This document shows positions 54,416-63,260 of a DNA stretch of 64,000 bases, one piece after another. Source of the DNA: CAIKOD01 sp035505975 (GTDB lineage: Archaea; Halobacteriota; Methanomicrobia; Methanomicrobiales; Methanospirillaceae); assembly GCA_035505975.1 (NCBI GenBank), contig DATJQJ010000012.1, positions 33,075 through 97,074 of the forward strand. The letters run 5' to 3'. The translations under genes and the position numbers were made by a program. Every line of letters starts with the position of its first letter. Positions within the stretch are counted from its first letter, which is position 1. The notes beneath the pieces were generated by a model. The model searched no databases. It was not told the origin of the DNA and saw nothing but the letters and a program-made list of their open reading frames with translations.

Positions 54416-54430
54416 AGGACAAAAAAGTGG

Positions 54431-54934
54431 TTATTTACCGCTTTTCACGGTTTTCAATCCTCTCAGGATACCGACCTTGCCAGTCCTGACGAATTCCTTG
54501 ACACCGAACTGCCTGAGGACCTTTTCGAGGGCATCGATCTTTTCCGTGTTGCCGACGATCTGGAGCACAAGCGTTTTGGTTCCGACGTCAACGATCTGCG
54601 CCCGGAAGATCTGGGCAATCTGTATGATCTCGTTCCTGCCTGTCCCTGGCTCTGCGGCAACCTTGATCAGGGCAAGCTCGCGTTCCACACGCTCGCTGTC
54701 AGTCAGGTCGGAAACCTTGATGACGTCAATAAGCTTGTTGAGCTGCTTCATCACTTGTTCTATACCGGCATCGTCGCCGATACAGACAATCGTGATACGG
54801 CTCATCCCGGGCTCTTCGCTGGTCCCGACTGCCAGGCTCTCGATGTTATATCCTCTCCGGGAAAAAAGGCCGGTGACGCGGGAGAGGACACCTGCCCTGT
54901 TCTCGACGAGGACCGAGAGAGTGTGGGGCTTCAT
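54431..54934 (-). CDS. ilvN: Acetolactate synthase small (regulatory) subunit
   Basis: 167 residues: ACT domain at the N-terminus (HTLSVLVENRAGVLSRVTGLF, GYNIESLAVG) and the C-terminal ALS-specific domain. It stimulates IlvB and confers valine feedback inhibition in known enzymes. The ATG overlaps the ilvB stop in ATGA fashion, so the two subunits are made together. Confidence 0.95.
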   Translation of the reverse strand: MKPHTLSVLVENRAGVLSRVTGLFSRRGYNIESLAVGTSEEPGMSRITIVCIGDDAGIEQVMKQLNKLIDVIKVSDLTDSERVERELALIKVAAEPGTGRNEIIQIAQIFRAQIVDVGTKTLVLQIVGNTEKIDALEKVLRQFGVKEFVRTGKVGILRGLKTVKSGK

Positions 54935-56607
54935 GGCACGTGCCCTCCGATCATCTCGTTATTTGCTGCACCCGGTGGGACGATCGGGAACACGTTTTCC
55001 TCCCGTTCCACCCTGAAGTCGAGGACAAACGGACCATCCGAGTCTATTGCCGATTTCAGCGCAGGGACGACGTCCTCGCAACTCTCGACCCGGATGCCAT
55101 CGACTCCATAGGCCTTTGCAATACCTACGAAATCAACAGGGGGCAACTCGGTGAACGAATACCTCCGGTTATAGAACAATTCCTGCCACTGCCTTACCAT
55201 GCCGAGGAAGCAGTTGTTCAGGACCGCCACCTTGACCGGTATCTTATTCGCTGCGACCGTCCCAAGTTCCTGGATATTCATCTGGAAGCTCCCGTCCCCC
55301 GCGATATCGAAGACCGTTTCGCCGGGTCTGGCAAAGTGCGCACCCATGGCCGCCGGGAAACCGTACCCCATGGTCCCGAGACCACCCGAGGTGATCCAGG
55401 AACGGGGTTTCTTAAAGCAGTAATATTGTGCCGTCCACATCTGGTTCTGGCCGACTTCGGAGACGATGACACCCTCACCTCCCAGAAGGGCAGAGAGCTG
55501 CTGGATGATATACTGCGGTCTGAGCACACCGTCGTCCTTGTACCGGAGCGGGTGCTTCTTCTTCCATGCCCTGACCTTTTCGAGCCAGTTGTCGTAATTT
55601 CCCTTCTTTGACAATTTGTGGATCATTTCACCGAGCACGACCTTTAAATCGCCGACGATCGGGACATCCGCATATTTGTTCTTACCAATTTCAGCAGGAT
55701 CGATATCGATATGAATGATCCTGGCCCGCGATGCAAACGTATCGAGTTTTCCGGTAACCCGGTCGTCAAATCTGACGCCAAGCGCCAGCAGGCAGTCACA
55801 TTCGGTAACGGCAAAGTTCGCATATTCTGTACCATGCATCCCGAGCATGCCGAGATTGAGGGGGTGGTCGCAGGGGATCGATCCAAGCCCCATGAGGGTC
55901 GTCGTTACCGGGATCATCATCTGCTCTGCCAGTTGCATGAGTTCCCGGGACGCATTGGACGCGATGATACCTCCCCCGGCATAGATAAGCGGCCGTTCCG
56001 CAAGCAGAAGCATTTCTATCGCTTTTTCAATCTGCTTCTGATGTCCGCGGTACGTGGGCTGGTACCCACGAAGGACAGGTTTTTCCGGCAGAACCGGGTC
56101 GAAATCTATCGTGTTCGTGCTCACATCTTTCGGCATGTCGATGAGCACCGGGCCCTGTCGGCCGGTCCGCGCGATATAGAAGGCCTCCTGCATGATCTTC
56201 GGGAGTTCGGCGGGCTCCTTGACGAGATAATTGTGCTTAGTCACGGGCATCGTGATCCCCGTGATATCTGATTCCTGGAAGGCATCGTTTCCAAGCAGGA
56301 ATGTCGGCACCTGCCCGGTAATTGCAACGACCGGAACAGAGTCCATATAAGCCGTCGCAATACCGGTGACCAGGTTACATGCACCCGGACCGGAGGTGGC
56401 AAGGCATACGCCTACGCGGCCGCTTGCCCGTGCATAGCCATCGGCTGCATGGGCGGCTGCCTGCTCGTGCCGTACCAGAATATGCCGTAATGGTGAATCG
56501 TACAGTTCATCATATATCGGCAAGACCACACCGCCGGGGTACCCGAAAAGGGTCTCCACCCCTTCGCGCTGCAGTCCTTCAATTAGGAGTTTCGCTCCGG
56601 TCTTCAT
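54931..56607 (-). CDS. ilvB: Acetolactate synthase large (catalytic) subunit
   Basis: 558 residues, a thiamine-diphosphate enzyme making acetolactate or acetohydroxybutyrate for Val, Leu and Ile. N-terminal VRHEQAAAHAADGYAR holds the catalytic Glu, PVVAITGQVP follows, and the ThDP/Mg motif begins GDGSFQMNIQEL and ends at VAVLNN. The start overlaps the leuA-like gene by 29 nt, a long but plausible overlap since the MKTGAKLLIEGL beginning is the family's. Confidence 0.96.
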   Translation of the reverse strand: MKTGAKLLIEGLQREGVETLFGYPGGVVLPIYDELYDSPLRHILVRHEQAAAHAADGYARASGRVGVCLATSGPGACNLVTGIATAYMDSVPVVAITGQVPTFLLGNDAFQESDITGITMPVTKHNYLVKEPAELPKIMQEAFYIARTGRQGPVLIDMPKDVSTNTIDFDPVLPEKPVLRGYQPTYRGHQKQIEKAIEMLLLAERPLIYAGGGIIASNASRELMQLAEQMMIPVTTTLMGLGSIPCDHPLNLGMLGMHGTEYANFAVTECDCLLALGVRFDDRVTGKLDTFASRARIIHIDIDPAEIGKNKYADVPIVGDLKVVLGEMIHKLSKKGNYDNWLEKVRAWKKKHPLRYKDDGVLRPQYIIQQLSALLGGEGVIVSEVGQNQMWTAQYYCFKKPRSWITSGGLGTMGYGFPAAMGAHFARPGETVFDIAGDGSFQMNIQELGTVAANKIPVKVAVLNNCFLGMVRQWQELFYNRRYSFTELPPVDFVGIAKAYGVDGIRVESCEDVVPALKSAIDSDGPFVLDFRVEREENVFPIVPPGAANNEMIGGHVP

Positions 56608-58078
56608 CCTCTTCCCTCAGTAATCTGTTCATGCCGGCGATAACCGCTTCAACGCTTGCCATGATTATGTCCGTGCGGGCGCCGCGTGACGTAATTATCT
56701 TTCCGTCTTTACTTAATCTTACCGTCACGTCGACAAGCGCATCGGTGCCGCCGCTGATGGCGTCGACGTGGTATTCCTCAAGTTTTATATCGGCAACATC
56801 GGAAACCGATTTCCGGAGCGCCTCCATGGCTGCGTCCACGGGCCCCTTCCCGGTGGCAGAGCTGGTAATCTCATCGCCGTGGACGACTACGGTGACCGAA
56901 GCGGTCGGGATCACGTTGCTCCCCGACACTACGGTAAACTGCCGCATTCTGAGCACCGGGTGACACTCGATGGCCATTACCGCATCAGCCACAGCCATCA
57001 GGTCAGCATCGGTAATCCGTTTTCCCTCGTCACCGAGTATTTTTATCCTTTTTACGATCTCCTTGAGGTGTTTCTCCTCGGGCCTGTAGTTCATTTCATT
57101 GAGAGCCGCGGCAATAGAGGCCGACCCTGAATGCTTCCCGAGGACAATCCGCCGTTTCCTCCCGATCATCTCCGGCCTGACCGATTCGTAGGTCGATGGT
57201 TCACGGAGAACCCCGTGAGCATGGATACCGCTCTCATGGGTGAATGCCATCTCCCCGACAAGTGCCTTGTTCACGGCAAGGGGCACGCCGGTAAGCCGGG
57301 ACACGAGCGATGAGAGGTGGTATAACTCCTGGGTCCTGATGCCGGTATCGTACCCGTACAGGACTTCAAGGGCCATGACGACCTCTTCGAGAGGCGTATT
57401 GCCCGCCCGTTCTCCAAGCCCGTTTACCGTTACGTGTGCGCAGGTCGCCCCGGCCTTCAGTGCGGCAAAGGTATTCGCGATCGCGAAACCCAGGTCGTTA
57501 TGACAATGTATCGAGAGAGGGGCGATGCAGAGGGGGGGGATGATAGCGGATGCCTTTTCGGGCGTCAGGAGCCCGACCGTGTCGCAGAAACATAACCGGT
57601 CTGCTCCCCGTTCGACGCCGCCACGGTAGATCCCAAGAAGGAAATCCTGGTCTGCCCTGGAAGCATCCTCGCCTGACAGTTCTACGATAAGTCCCCGTTC
57701 TTTTGCATACTCGACCGCATCGAATGCCATTGCCATGACATCGCCACGGGTCTTCCGGAGCTTCTTCGTAATGTGCAGGTCGCTGACAGGTACGACGAGA
57801 TGGACCGAATCGGCATTGCAATCGGCAGCCATATCGATATCTTCCGAAAGGGCCCTGACATACGTGCAGCACTCTGCACGGAGGCCGGCATCGGCTATCT
57901 GCCGTATCGCTTCGCGTTCACCGGCCGACGCTGCAGCAGATCCTGCTTCGACGACGTTCACACCGATTTCGGAAAGTTTCAGGGCGATATCGAGTTTCTC
58001 ATCCGGTTCTAGCGAGACACCAGGGGTCTGTTCCCCGTCCCGTAACGTTGTATCAAAAAAGCGCAGGTCTTTTACCAA
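56579..58078 (-). CDS. 2-isopropylmalate/citramalate synthase family enzyme
   Basis: 499 residues. The HMGL-like barrel shows DTTLRDGEQTPGVSL, HCHNDLGFAIANT and NGLGERAGNTPLEE, followed by a C-terminal regulatory LeuA dimer domain (about 370-490, VTVVVHGDEITSSATG). The regulatory domain excludes the shorter AksA-type homocitrate synthase; LeuA and CimA both fit. Linkage to ilvBN puts it in Leu or Ile synthesis. Start appears to be TTG 58078; a TATA-like ACTATAAATAG lies at about 58130-58140. An IR TGTTC/GAACA (58099-58118) lies between. Confidence 0.9.
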   Translation of the reverse strand: MVKDLRFFDTTLRDGEQTPGVSLEPDEKLDIALKLSEIGVNVVEAGSAAASAGEREAIRQIADAGLRAECCTYVRALSEDIDMAADCNADSVHLVVPVSDLHITKKLRKTRGDVMAMAFDAVEYAKERGLIVELSGEDASRADQDFLLGIYRGGVERGADRLCFCDTVGLLTPEKASAIIPPLCIAPLSIHCHNDLGFAIANTFAALKAGATCAHVTVNGLGERAGNTPLEEVVMALEVLYGYDTGIRTQELYHLSSLVSRLTGVPLAVNKALVGEMAFTHESGIHAHGVLREPSTYESVRPEMIGRKRRIVLGKHSGSASIAAALNEMNYRPEEKHLKEIVKRIKILGDEGKRITDADLMAVADAVMAIECHPVLRMRQFTVVSGSNVIPTASVTVVVHGDEITSSATGKGPVDAAMEALRKSVSDVADIKLEEYHVDAISGGTDALVDVTVRLSKDGKIITSRGARTDIIMASVEAVIAGMNRLLREEDEDRSETPN

Positions 58079-58185
58079 TAAAACGATCTGTCATGGACTG
58101 TTCCACCACATTAGAACATCGCCGTTTCGCTATTTATAGTGTAAGGTAGGTGGTTTTCAGTTTTAAATGAAAAAAAGAAAAAATA

Positions 58186-58977
58186 TCAGGCCTGGGGTTT
58201 TGCCTCTTCGGCCACGCTGTCATACAGCAGGCAGAGGAAGCGGGCCTCGAACAAGGCCAGGATCGGGGCCACGATAAGCAAAATGAACCACCCGATATAT
58301 GGTATAAATTCGAGGATAACAACAATGATCCCGATGATTATCGCCATGACGATAAGAGCCAGGATGTATGAACCAACCCCGATTTTACTGATGCGGGCGA
58401 AAATCTCACCAAAATTGAATGCTTCGCCGATGCTGTTCGTCCGGGCGAATCTGACGACCGCCGTTGCTTCGATGATCCAGATAATGAAAGCCACAATGAT
58501 GAGAATGATAAATCCGAAGATTAACGCCCCTATCATGCCCATCATGGATTCAGGATTTGTCACCGACTGCGATGCGGAGAGAAACACTGTAAAGATTGTG
58601 CTGCCGAGGACGGCTACGGCTATGATCAGAACCGGAATGGCATATATCAGGTGGACGATGAAAAGTTTAAGCCCGTTTGAAAACAGTGCCCCCCAGTTTG
58701 CAACTTCAGGTGCCGGTTTCTCACCACGGTAAATCAATACGAGGTACCCGAGTAACGGCAATGCAAGAATAACCGCGAGGATAATTGCAATGATCAGCAC
58801 CGCTACGAGCATTCCTGGCGAGCTCATGAGGCTTATTATCCCGAATATGACTCCGGCCATGATGGGGATGACAGGTAAAATCGCCAGGATGATTAAAAGT
58901 ATCCATTTACCCCAATGGCCGAAAAGCCCTTCTTTTGCATAACCAAACGAATCTCCGACTAGTTTTCCATAATCCAT
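58186..58977 (-). CDS. DUF4013-like multi-pass membrane protein
   Basis: 263 residues from ATG 58977 (GGTGA a few nt upstream; a GTG three codons earlier is possible). About six to seven membrane helices rich in Ile/Val, an N-terminal YGKLVGDSFGYAKEGLFGHW and a cytoplasmic-looking FARTNSIGEAFNFGEIFARI, which match DUF4013 proteins of methanogens. No catalytic residues stand out. It stands alone between leuA and purH. Confidence 0.8.
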   Translation of the reverse strand: MDYGKLVGDSFGYAKEGLFGHWGKWILLIILAILPVIPIMAGVIFGIISLMSSPGMLVAVLIIAIILAVILALPLLGYLVLIYRGEKPAPEVANWGALFSNGLKLFIVHLIYAIPVLIIAVAVLGSTIFTVFLSASQSVTNPESMMGMIGALIFGFIILIIVAFIIWIIEATAVVRFARTNSIGEAFNFGEIFARISKIGVGSYILALIVMAIIIGIIVVILEFIPYIGWFILLIVAPILALFEARFLCLLYDSVAEEAKPQA

Positions 58978-59054
58978 AACTATCACCAGATTTAAGTAAG
59001 ACTTACCCGGTTCCTTATTTAAATTTATCGATAATCAGCCACAAAATATCCGGT

Positions 59055-60539
59055 TTAATGCCTGAAATATCGTATTCCCGTAAAGATCATGGCGATGTTT
59101 CTGTTGTTTGCCGCATCGATCACCTCTTTATCCCTGATCGACCCCCCGGGCTGGACCAGCGCTGTCGCACCGGCCGCGTGAGCAACCTCAAGGGTATCAG
59201 GGAACGGCAGGAATGCATCAGATGCGACACCGGTCCCTTTGAGAGGAAATTGGGATTTTTCTATGGCGATTTTCGCTGCGTCGACCCGGCTCATCTGGCC
59301 CGCCCCTATCCCGATAGTTCCGACGGTATCGGCGAATATGATGGTATTGCTACGGGTATGTTTGCATACCTTCCAGGCAAGCCTGAGCGCCTGCAGCTCG
59401 GCTGCCGATGGATCGCGGTCGGTTACCGTCTCCCAGTGTTCCTTGTAGGCCGGCGTCCTCTGAAGCAGGAGACCCCCGTCAATCGATCTCATCTGGGGAC
59501 CCCCGGTCCGGTCAGGAAGGACAACGACCCTCATGGTTTCTTTGGATTTCATGATCCCTGCTGCTTCTCCGGAAAACGACGGTGCGGCAATGACTTCAAC
59601 GAATGTTTTGGCTATCTCTCCCGCCATCGTTGCATCCACTTCCCGGTTGACTGCAACGACGGAACCATATGCGGAGACAGGGTCTGTTTCGCGTGCCCGG
59701 AGATATGCCTCGAGGATTGTCCTGCCGACCGCCACACCGCAGGGGTTGTTATGTTTTACGATGACCGCACAGGGTTCATCGAACTCGGCCAGTAGTCCCG
59801 ATGCGGAGTCCAAATCGAGATAATTATTGTAGGACATCTGTTTTCCCTGGACCGGCTCTGCACCGGCAATTCCGGTGCATCCGAATACAGAGGCCTTCTG
59901 GTGGGGGTTCTCGCCGTACCGGAGAGATCTCCCGTTACCGAACTGGACCGTATAGATATCCGGAAATTCCTTATCGATGCCATGAAGATAATTGCTGATT
60001 GCAGCATCGTATGCCGCGGTTTTCGCAAATGCCTTTTTTGCAAACCGGAATTTTTGAGATTCCGAAATTTCCCCTGACCGCAGGGTCCCGACAAGGACCG
60101 GATAGTCCCCGGGTTCGGTCACCACTGCAACATCCCGGTAGTTCTTTGCTGCGGCCCTGATCAGGGCCGGGCCTCCGATATCGATATACTCAATGAGTTC
60201 TTCGAGCACGAGGCCTTTTTTAACCATCTGCTCGAACGGGTACAGGTTGCTCACAAGGATGTCTATGGGCCGGATACCATGTACTGCCATTACCTCATCG
60301 TCAGTCCCCCGCCGCCCAAGCAGCCCTCCGTGGATCCTCGGGTGGAGCGTCTTCACCCTGCCTCCCATCATCTCGGGGAATCCCGTATAGGATGAGACTT
60401 CTTCGAAAGGAATACCTGATTCTTTAAGGACCTTCCCGGTCCCTCCCGAACTTATAAGACCAAAATCGAGGGAGACAAGGGCTCTTCCGAGATCGACGAT
60501 CCCCTGCTTGTCCCAGACCGAGAGCAACGCCCATTTCAT
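59055..60539 (-). CDS. purH: PurH, AICAR formyltransferase/IMP cyclohydrolase
   Basis: Bifunctional enzyme for the last two steps to IMP, 494 residues. The N-terminal cyclohydrolase has ISSGGTGKVLKESG and GGRVKTLHPRIHGG. The C-terminal transferase has YGENPHQKASV, VIVKHNNPCGVAVG and PLKGTGVASDAFLPFPD. Many archaea use PurP and PurO instead, so a complete bacterial-type PurH here is notable but known from some euryarchaea. Divergent from grpE. Confidence 0.95.
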   Translation of the reverse strand: MKWALLSVWDKQGIVDLGRALVSLDFGLISSGGTGKVLKESGIPFEEVSSYTGFPEMMGGRVKTLHPRIHGGLLGRRGTDDEVMAVHGIRPIDILVSNLYPFEQMVKKGLVLEELIEYIDIGGPALIRAAAKNYRDVAVVTEPGDYPVLVGTLRSGEISESQKFRFAKKAFAKTAAYDAAISNYLHGIDKEFPDIYTVQFGNGRSLRYGENPHQKASVFGCTGIAGAEPVQGKQMSYNNYLDLDSASGLLAEFDEPCAVIVKHNNPCGVAVGRTILEAYLRARETDPVSAYGSVVAVNREVDATMAGEIAKTFVEVIAAPSFSGEAAGIMKSKETMRVVVLPDRTGGPQMRSIDGGLLLQRTPAYKEHWETVTDRDPSAAELQALRLAWKVCKHTRSNTIIFADTVGTIGIGAGQMSRVDAAKIAIEKSQFPLKGTGVASDAFLPFPDTLEVAHAAGATALVQPGGSIRDKEVIDAANNRNIAMIFTGIRYFRH

Positions 60540-60838
60540 AGGGAAGTATAAGTCTTCATAACGATATCAGCCTAATTGAACTGATGCGGGCCGGGACGTT
60601 TGCACCGGCGTTTCAGACAGACTTTCCGGGACTTCAGATCCGGGGAGTCAGATGGACGGGATATTTCTCCCGGAAATCGGCTGATTTGAGCGATTTTCCA
60701 AGGATCCTGATGGAGAAACAAGAGAAATTTAATTTGACACTTTTTAGGGGTTAATTTCGAGAAATAAGGTATAATAGGGGTTTGACTCATAGGATAAATT
60801 TATATAGAACCACAATACTATAGATAATAGACCGTCAT
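60540..60838. promoter_or_regulatory. Divergent purH/grpE intergenic region
   Basis: Three hundred bases with no gene. Strong TATA-like AAATTTATATAG near 60796-60807 is correctly placed for grpE (ATG 60839). A near-palindrome ATTTC-GA-GAAAT (60754-60765) lies about 35 nt upstream of it and could bind a heat-shock regulator. It is not the known CTAAC-N5-GTTAG heat-shock site of Archaeoglobus. Confidence 0.4.
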
Positions 60839-61399
60839 ATGTCTGACATGCATGAAGAGCTGAAAGATCCGCCGAAAATGGAAAATCAGGACATTAACGG
60901 GTCAGGATCTGATGAAGGTCCTGGTGGGTCCGGAGATACCCGGGAAACCGGGGTACCCGGGCCTGAACAATTGAAACTGCAGTTGGCCGAAATGAATGAA
61001 AAGTACCTCAGGCTTCTCGCTGATTTCGAAAATTACCGTAAAAGGACTGAGCGGGACCTGACCACCAGTATCAGGTATGCCATCGAGAAGTTTGCCGTCG
61101 ATCTCATCGACGTAATTGATAACTTCGACCGGGCGCTCGCGTCCGATCCATCGGCTGCCCGCGAAGGACTCGAGCAGATCAACAAGCTGTTCAGGACCAT
61201 CCTTGCAAGCCACGGGATCACCCCGATCGAGTCGGTGGGCACAAAATTCGACCCTTCTGAACACGAAGCAGTTGTCTGCATCCCTTCCGACAAAGGAGAG
61301 GGGATCGTTGTTGACGAGGTATGCAGAGGGTATCGCATGCATGACAGAGTGATCAGATGCGCAAAAGTTGCCGTCTCCAAAGGACGGGAGAGTGAATAA
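60839..61399 (+). CDS. grpE: GrpE nucleotide exchange factor
   Basis: 186 residues: an acidic, disordered N-terminus (about 1-40, Gly/Glu-rich), a long helix with EKYLRLLADFENYRKRTERD, and the C-terminal beta domain with FDPSEHEAVVCIPSDK. GrpE releases ADP from DnaK. Stop and the dnaK ATG are 2 nt apart. First gene of grpE-dnaK-dnaJ. Confidence 0.95.
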   Translation: MSDMHEELKDPPKMENQDINGSGSDEGPGGSGDTRETGVPGPEQLKLQLAEMNEKYLRLLADFENYRKRTERDLTTSIRYAIEKFAVDLIDVIDNFDRALASDPSAAREGLEQINKLFRTILASHGITPIESVGTKFDPSEHEAVVCIPSDKGEGIVVDEVCRGYRMHDRVIRCAKVAVSKGRESE

Positions 61400-61401
61400 T
61401 T

Positions 61402-63252
61402 ATGGCTCATGAAAAAATTTTAGGAATCGATCTCGGGACCACATTTTCCTGTATGGCGATCATGGAAGCAGGTAAAGCAGTGGTTATCCCGAATGCCGAG
61501 GGAGGCAGGACCACCCCCTCGGTCGTAGCGTTTACCAAAGACGGGGAAAGGATCGTAGGAAGCCTCGCAAAGCGCCAGGCGGTCACAAACCCGTTACGGA
61601 CGATCCAGTCCATCAAAAGGAAGATGGGTACCAGCGAGAAGATAAAAATCGACGATAAATCGTTCTCGCCCCAGGAAATATCAGCGATGATACTCCAGAA
61701 GCTTAAGGTCGATGCCGAGGCGTATCTGGGGGAAAAGATTACCAAGGCCGTCATTACCGTCCCGGCCTATTTCAACGACGCACAAAGACAGGCAACGAAA
61801 GATGCGGGGAAAATCGCCGGCCTCGAGGTCATGAGGATCATCAACGAGCCGACTGCGAGCGCCCTCGCATACGGTATCGACAAGGAACATGACGTTACGG
61901 TCCTCGTGTACGACCTCGGGGGCGGGACATTCGATGTCTCAATCCTCACGCTCGGGGACGGCGTATTCGAAGTCAAGTCGACTGCCGGGAACAACCACCT
62001 CGGCGGCGACGATTTTGATAAGCTGGTCACCGATTACCTGATCGATGAATTTAAAAAGAAGGAAGGCATCGACCTTTCGAAAGATCCGATTGCGATGCAG
62101 AGGCTCCGGGATGCGAGCGAGAATGCAAAGATCGAGCTCTCTCAGAAACAGAAGACCAACATCAACCTCCCCTATATTACGACCGGGGAGGCAGGCCCGA
62201 AATTCCTCGATATCGACCTGACCAGGGCGAAACTCGAACAACTGATAGGGGATCTCGTGGAATCGACCGTAGGACCGGTGAAACAGGCACTTTCCGATGC
62301 AAAACTCACCCCCAAAGACATCGACCACGTGCTTCTTGTCGGGGGTTCCACCAGGGTACCCCTTGTCCAGGAGACCGTGAAAAAGATCCTCGAGAAAGAA
62401 CCCGATAAGGGGATCAATCCCGATGAATGCGTCGCACTGGGGGCGGCAATCCAGGGTGCCGTGCTCACGGGAGAGACAAAAGACATCGTCCTCCTTGATG
62501 TCACGCCGCTGACCCTCGGTATTGAGACCCTTGGCGGTATTGCCACCAAGCTCATCGAACGTAACACTACTATCCCGACAAGAAAAAGCCAGATCTTCTC
62601 AACCGCAGCTGACGGACAGACCAGCGTCGAAATCCACGTAGTCCAGGGAGAAAGGGCCCTTGCGAAGGACAATTTTACCCTCGGCAGGTTCCAGCTGACC
62701 GGCATACCTCCCGCACCACGCGGGATCCCGCAGATCGACGTGACCTTCGACATCGATGCAAACGGTATCATCCATGTCTCGGCCAAGGACCTCGGTACCG
62801 GAAACCAGCAGGCGATCACGATCAAGGGAGACCGGAAGCTTTCTGAAGACGAGATCAACCGCATGGTGAACGATTCGAAGAAATTCGAAGAAGAGGATAA
62901 GAAGAAGAAAGACGAGATCGAAATCAGAAATACTGCAGACACCGCAATTTTCACCGCTGAAAAGATGTTGAAAGAGAGCGGCGACAAGATCGAACCCTCA
63001 GATAAAGAGAAGGTGGAGGAAGGAATAGCAGCAGTCAGAAAGGCCCTTGAATCTGATTCTTCCGATGAAATAAAGAAATCGATGGACAATCTTACTGAAA
63101 CGGTATATGGTATTACGACGAAGCTGTACCAGAAAATGCAGGCTGACCAGCAGGCCCAGGCTGCCCAGGGTACGGGTGGAAATCCCGGAGAACCGGAGAA
63201 AAAGCCCGATGAGAACGTTGTCGATGCAGATTTCAAGATGAAAGAAGAGTGA
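61402..63252 (+). CDS. dnaK: DnaK (Hsp70) chaperone
   Basis: 616 residues with GIDLGTTFSCMAIMEAGK, VPAYFNDAQRQATKDAG, VYDLGGGTFDVSIL and LVGGSTRVPLVQ in the ATPase half, the substrate-binding domain, a helical lid, and a Gln/Ala-rich linker ending in ENVVDADFKMKEE. The short form without the long loop of proteobacterial DnaK is typical of archaeal and Gram-positive types. Cotranscribed with grpE and dnaJ. Confidence 0.97.
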   Translation: MAHEKILGIDLGTTFSCMAIMEAGKAVVIPNAEGGRTTPSVVAFTKDGERIVGSLAKRQAVTNPLRTIQSIKRKMGTSEKIKIDDKSFSPQEISAMILQKLKVDAEAYLGEKITKAVITVPAYFNDAQRQATKDAGKIAGLEVMRIINEPTASALAYGIDKEHDVTVLVYDLGGGTFDVSILTLGDGVFEVKSTAGNNHLGGDDFDKLVTDYLIDEFKKKEGIDLSKDPIAMQRLRDASENAKIELSQKQKTNINLPYITTGEAGPKFLDIDLTRAKLEQLIGDLVESTVGPVKQALSDAKLTPKDIDHVLLVGGSTRVPLVQETVKKILEKEPDKGINPDECVALGAAIQGAVLTGETKDIVLLDVTPLTLGIETLGGIATKLIERNTTIPTRKSQIFSTAADGQTSVEIHVVQGERALAKDNFTLGRFQLTGIPPAPRGIPQIDVTFDIDANGIIHVSAKDLGTGNQQAITIKGDRKLSEDEINRMVNDSKKFEEEDKKKKDEIEIRNTADTAIFTAEKMLKESGDKIEPSDKEKVEEGIAAVRKALESDSSDEIKKSMDNLTETVYGITTKLYQKMQADQQAQAAQGTGGNPGEPEKKPDENVVDADFKMKEE

Positions 63253-63260
63253 AAATCGGT

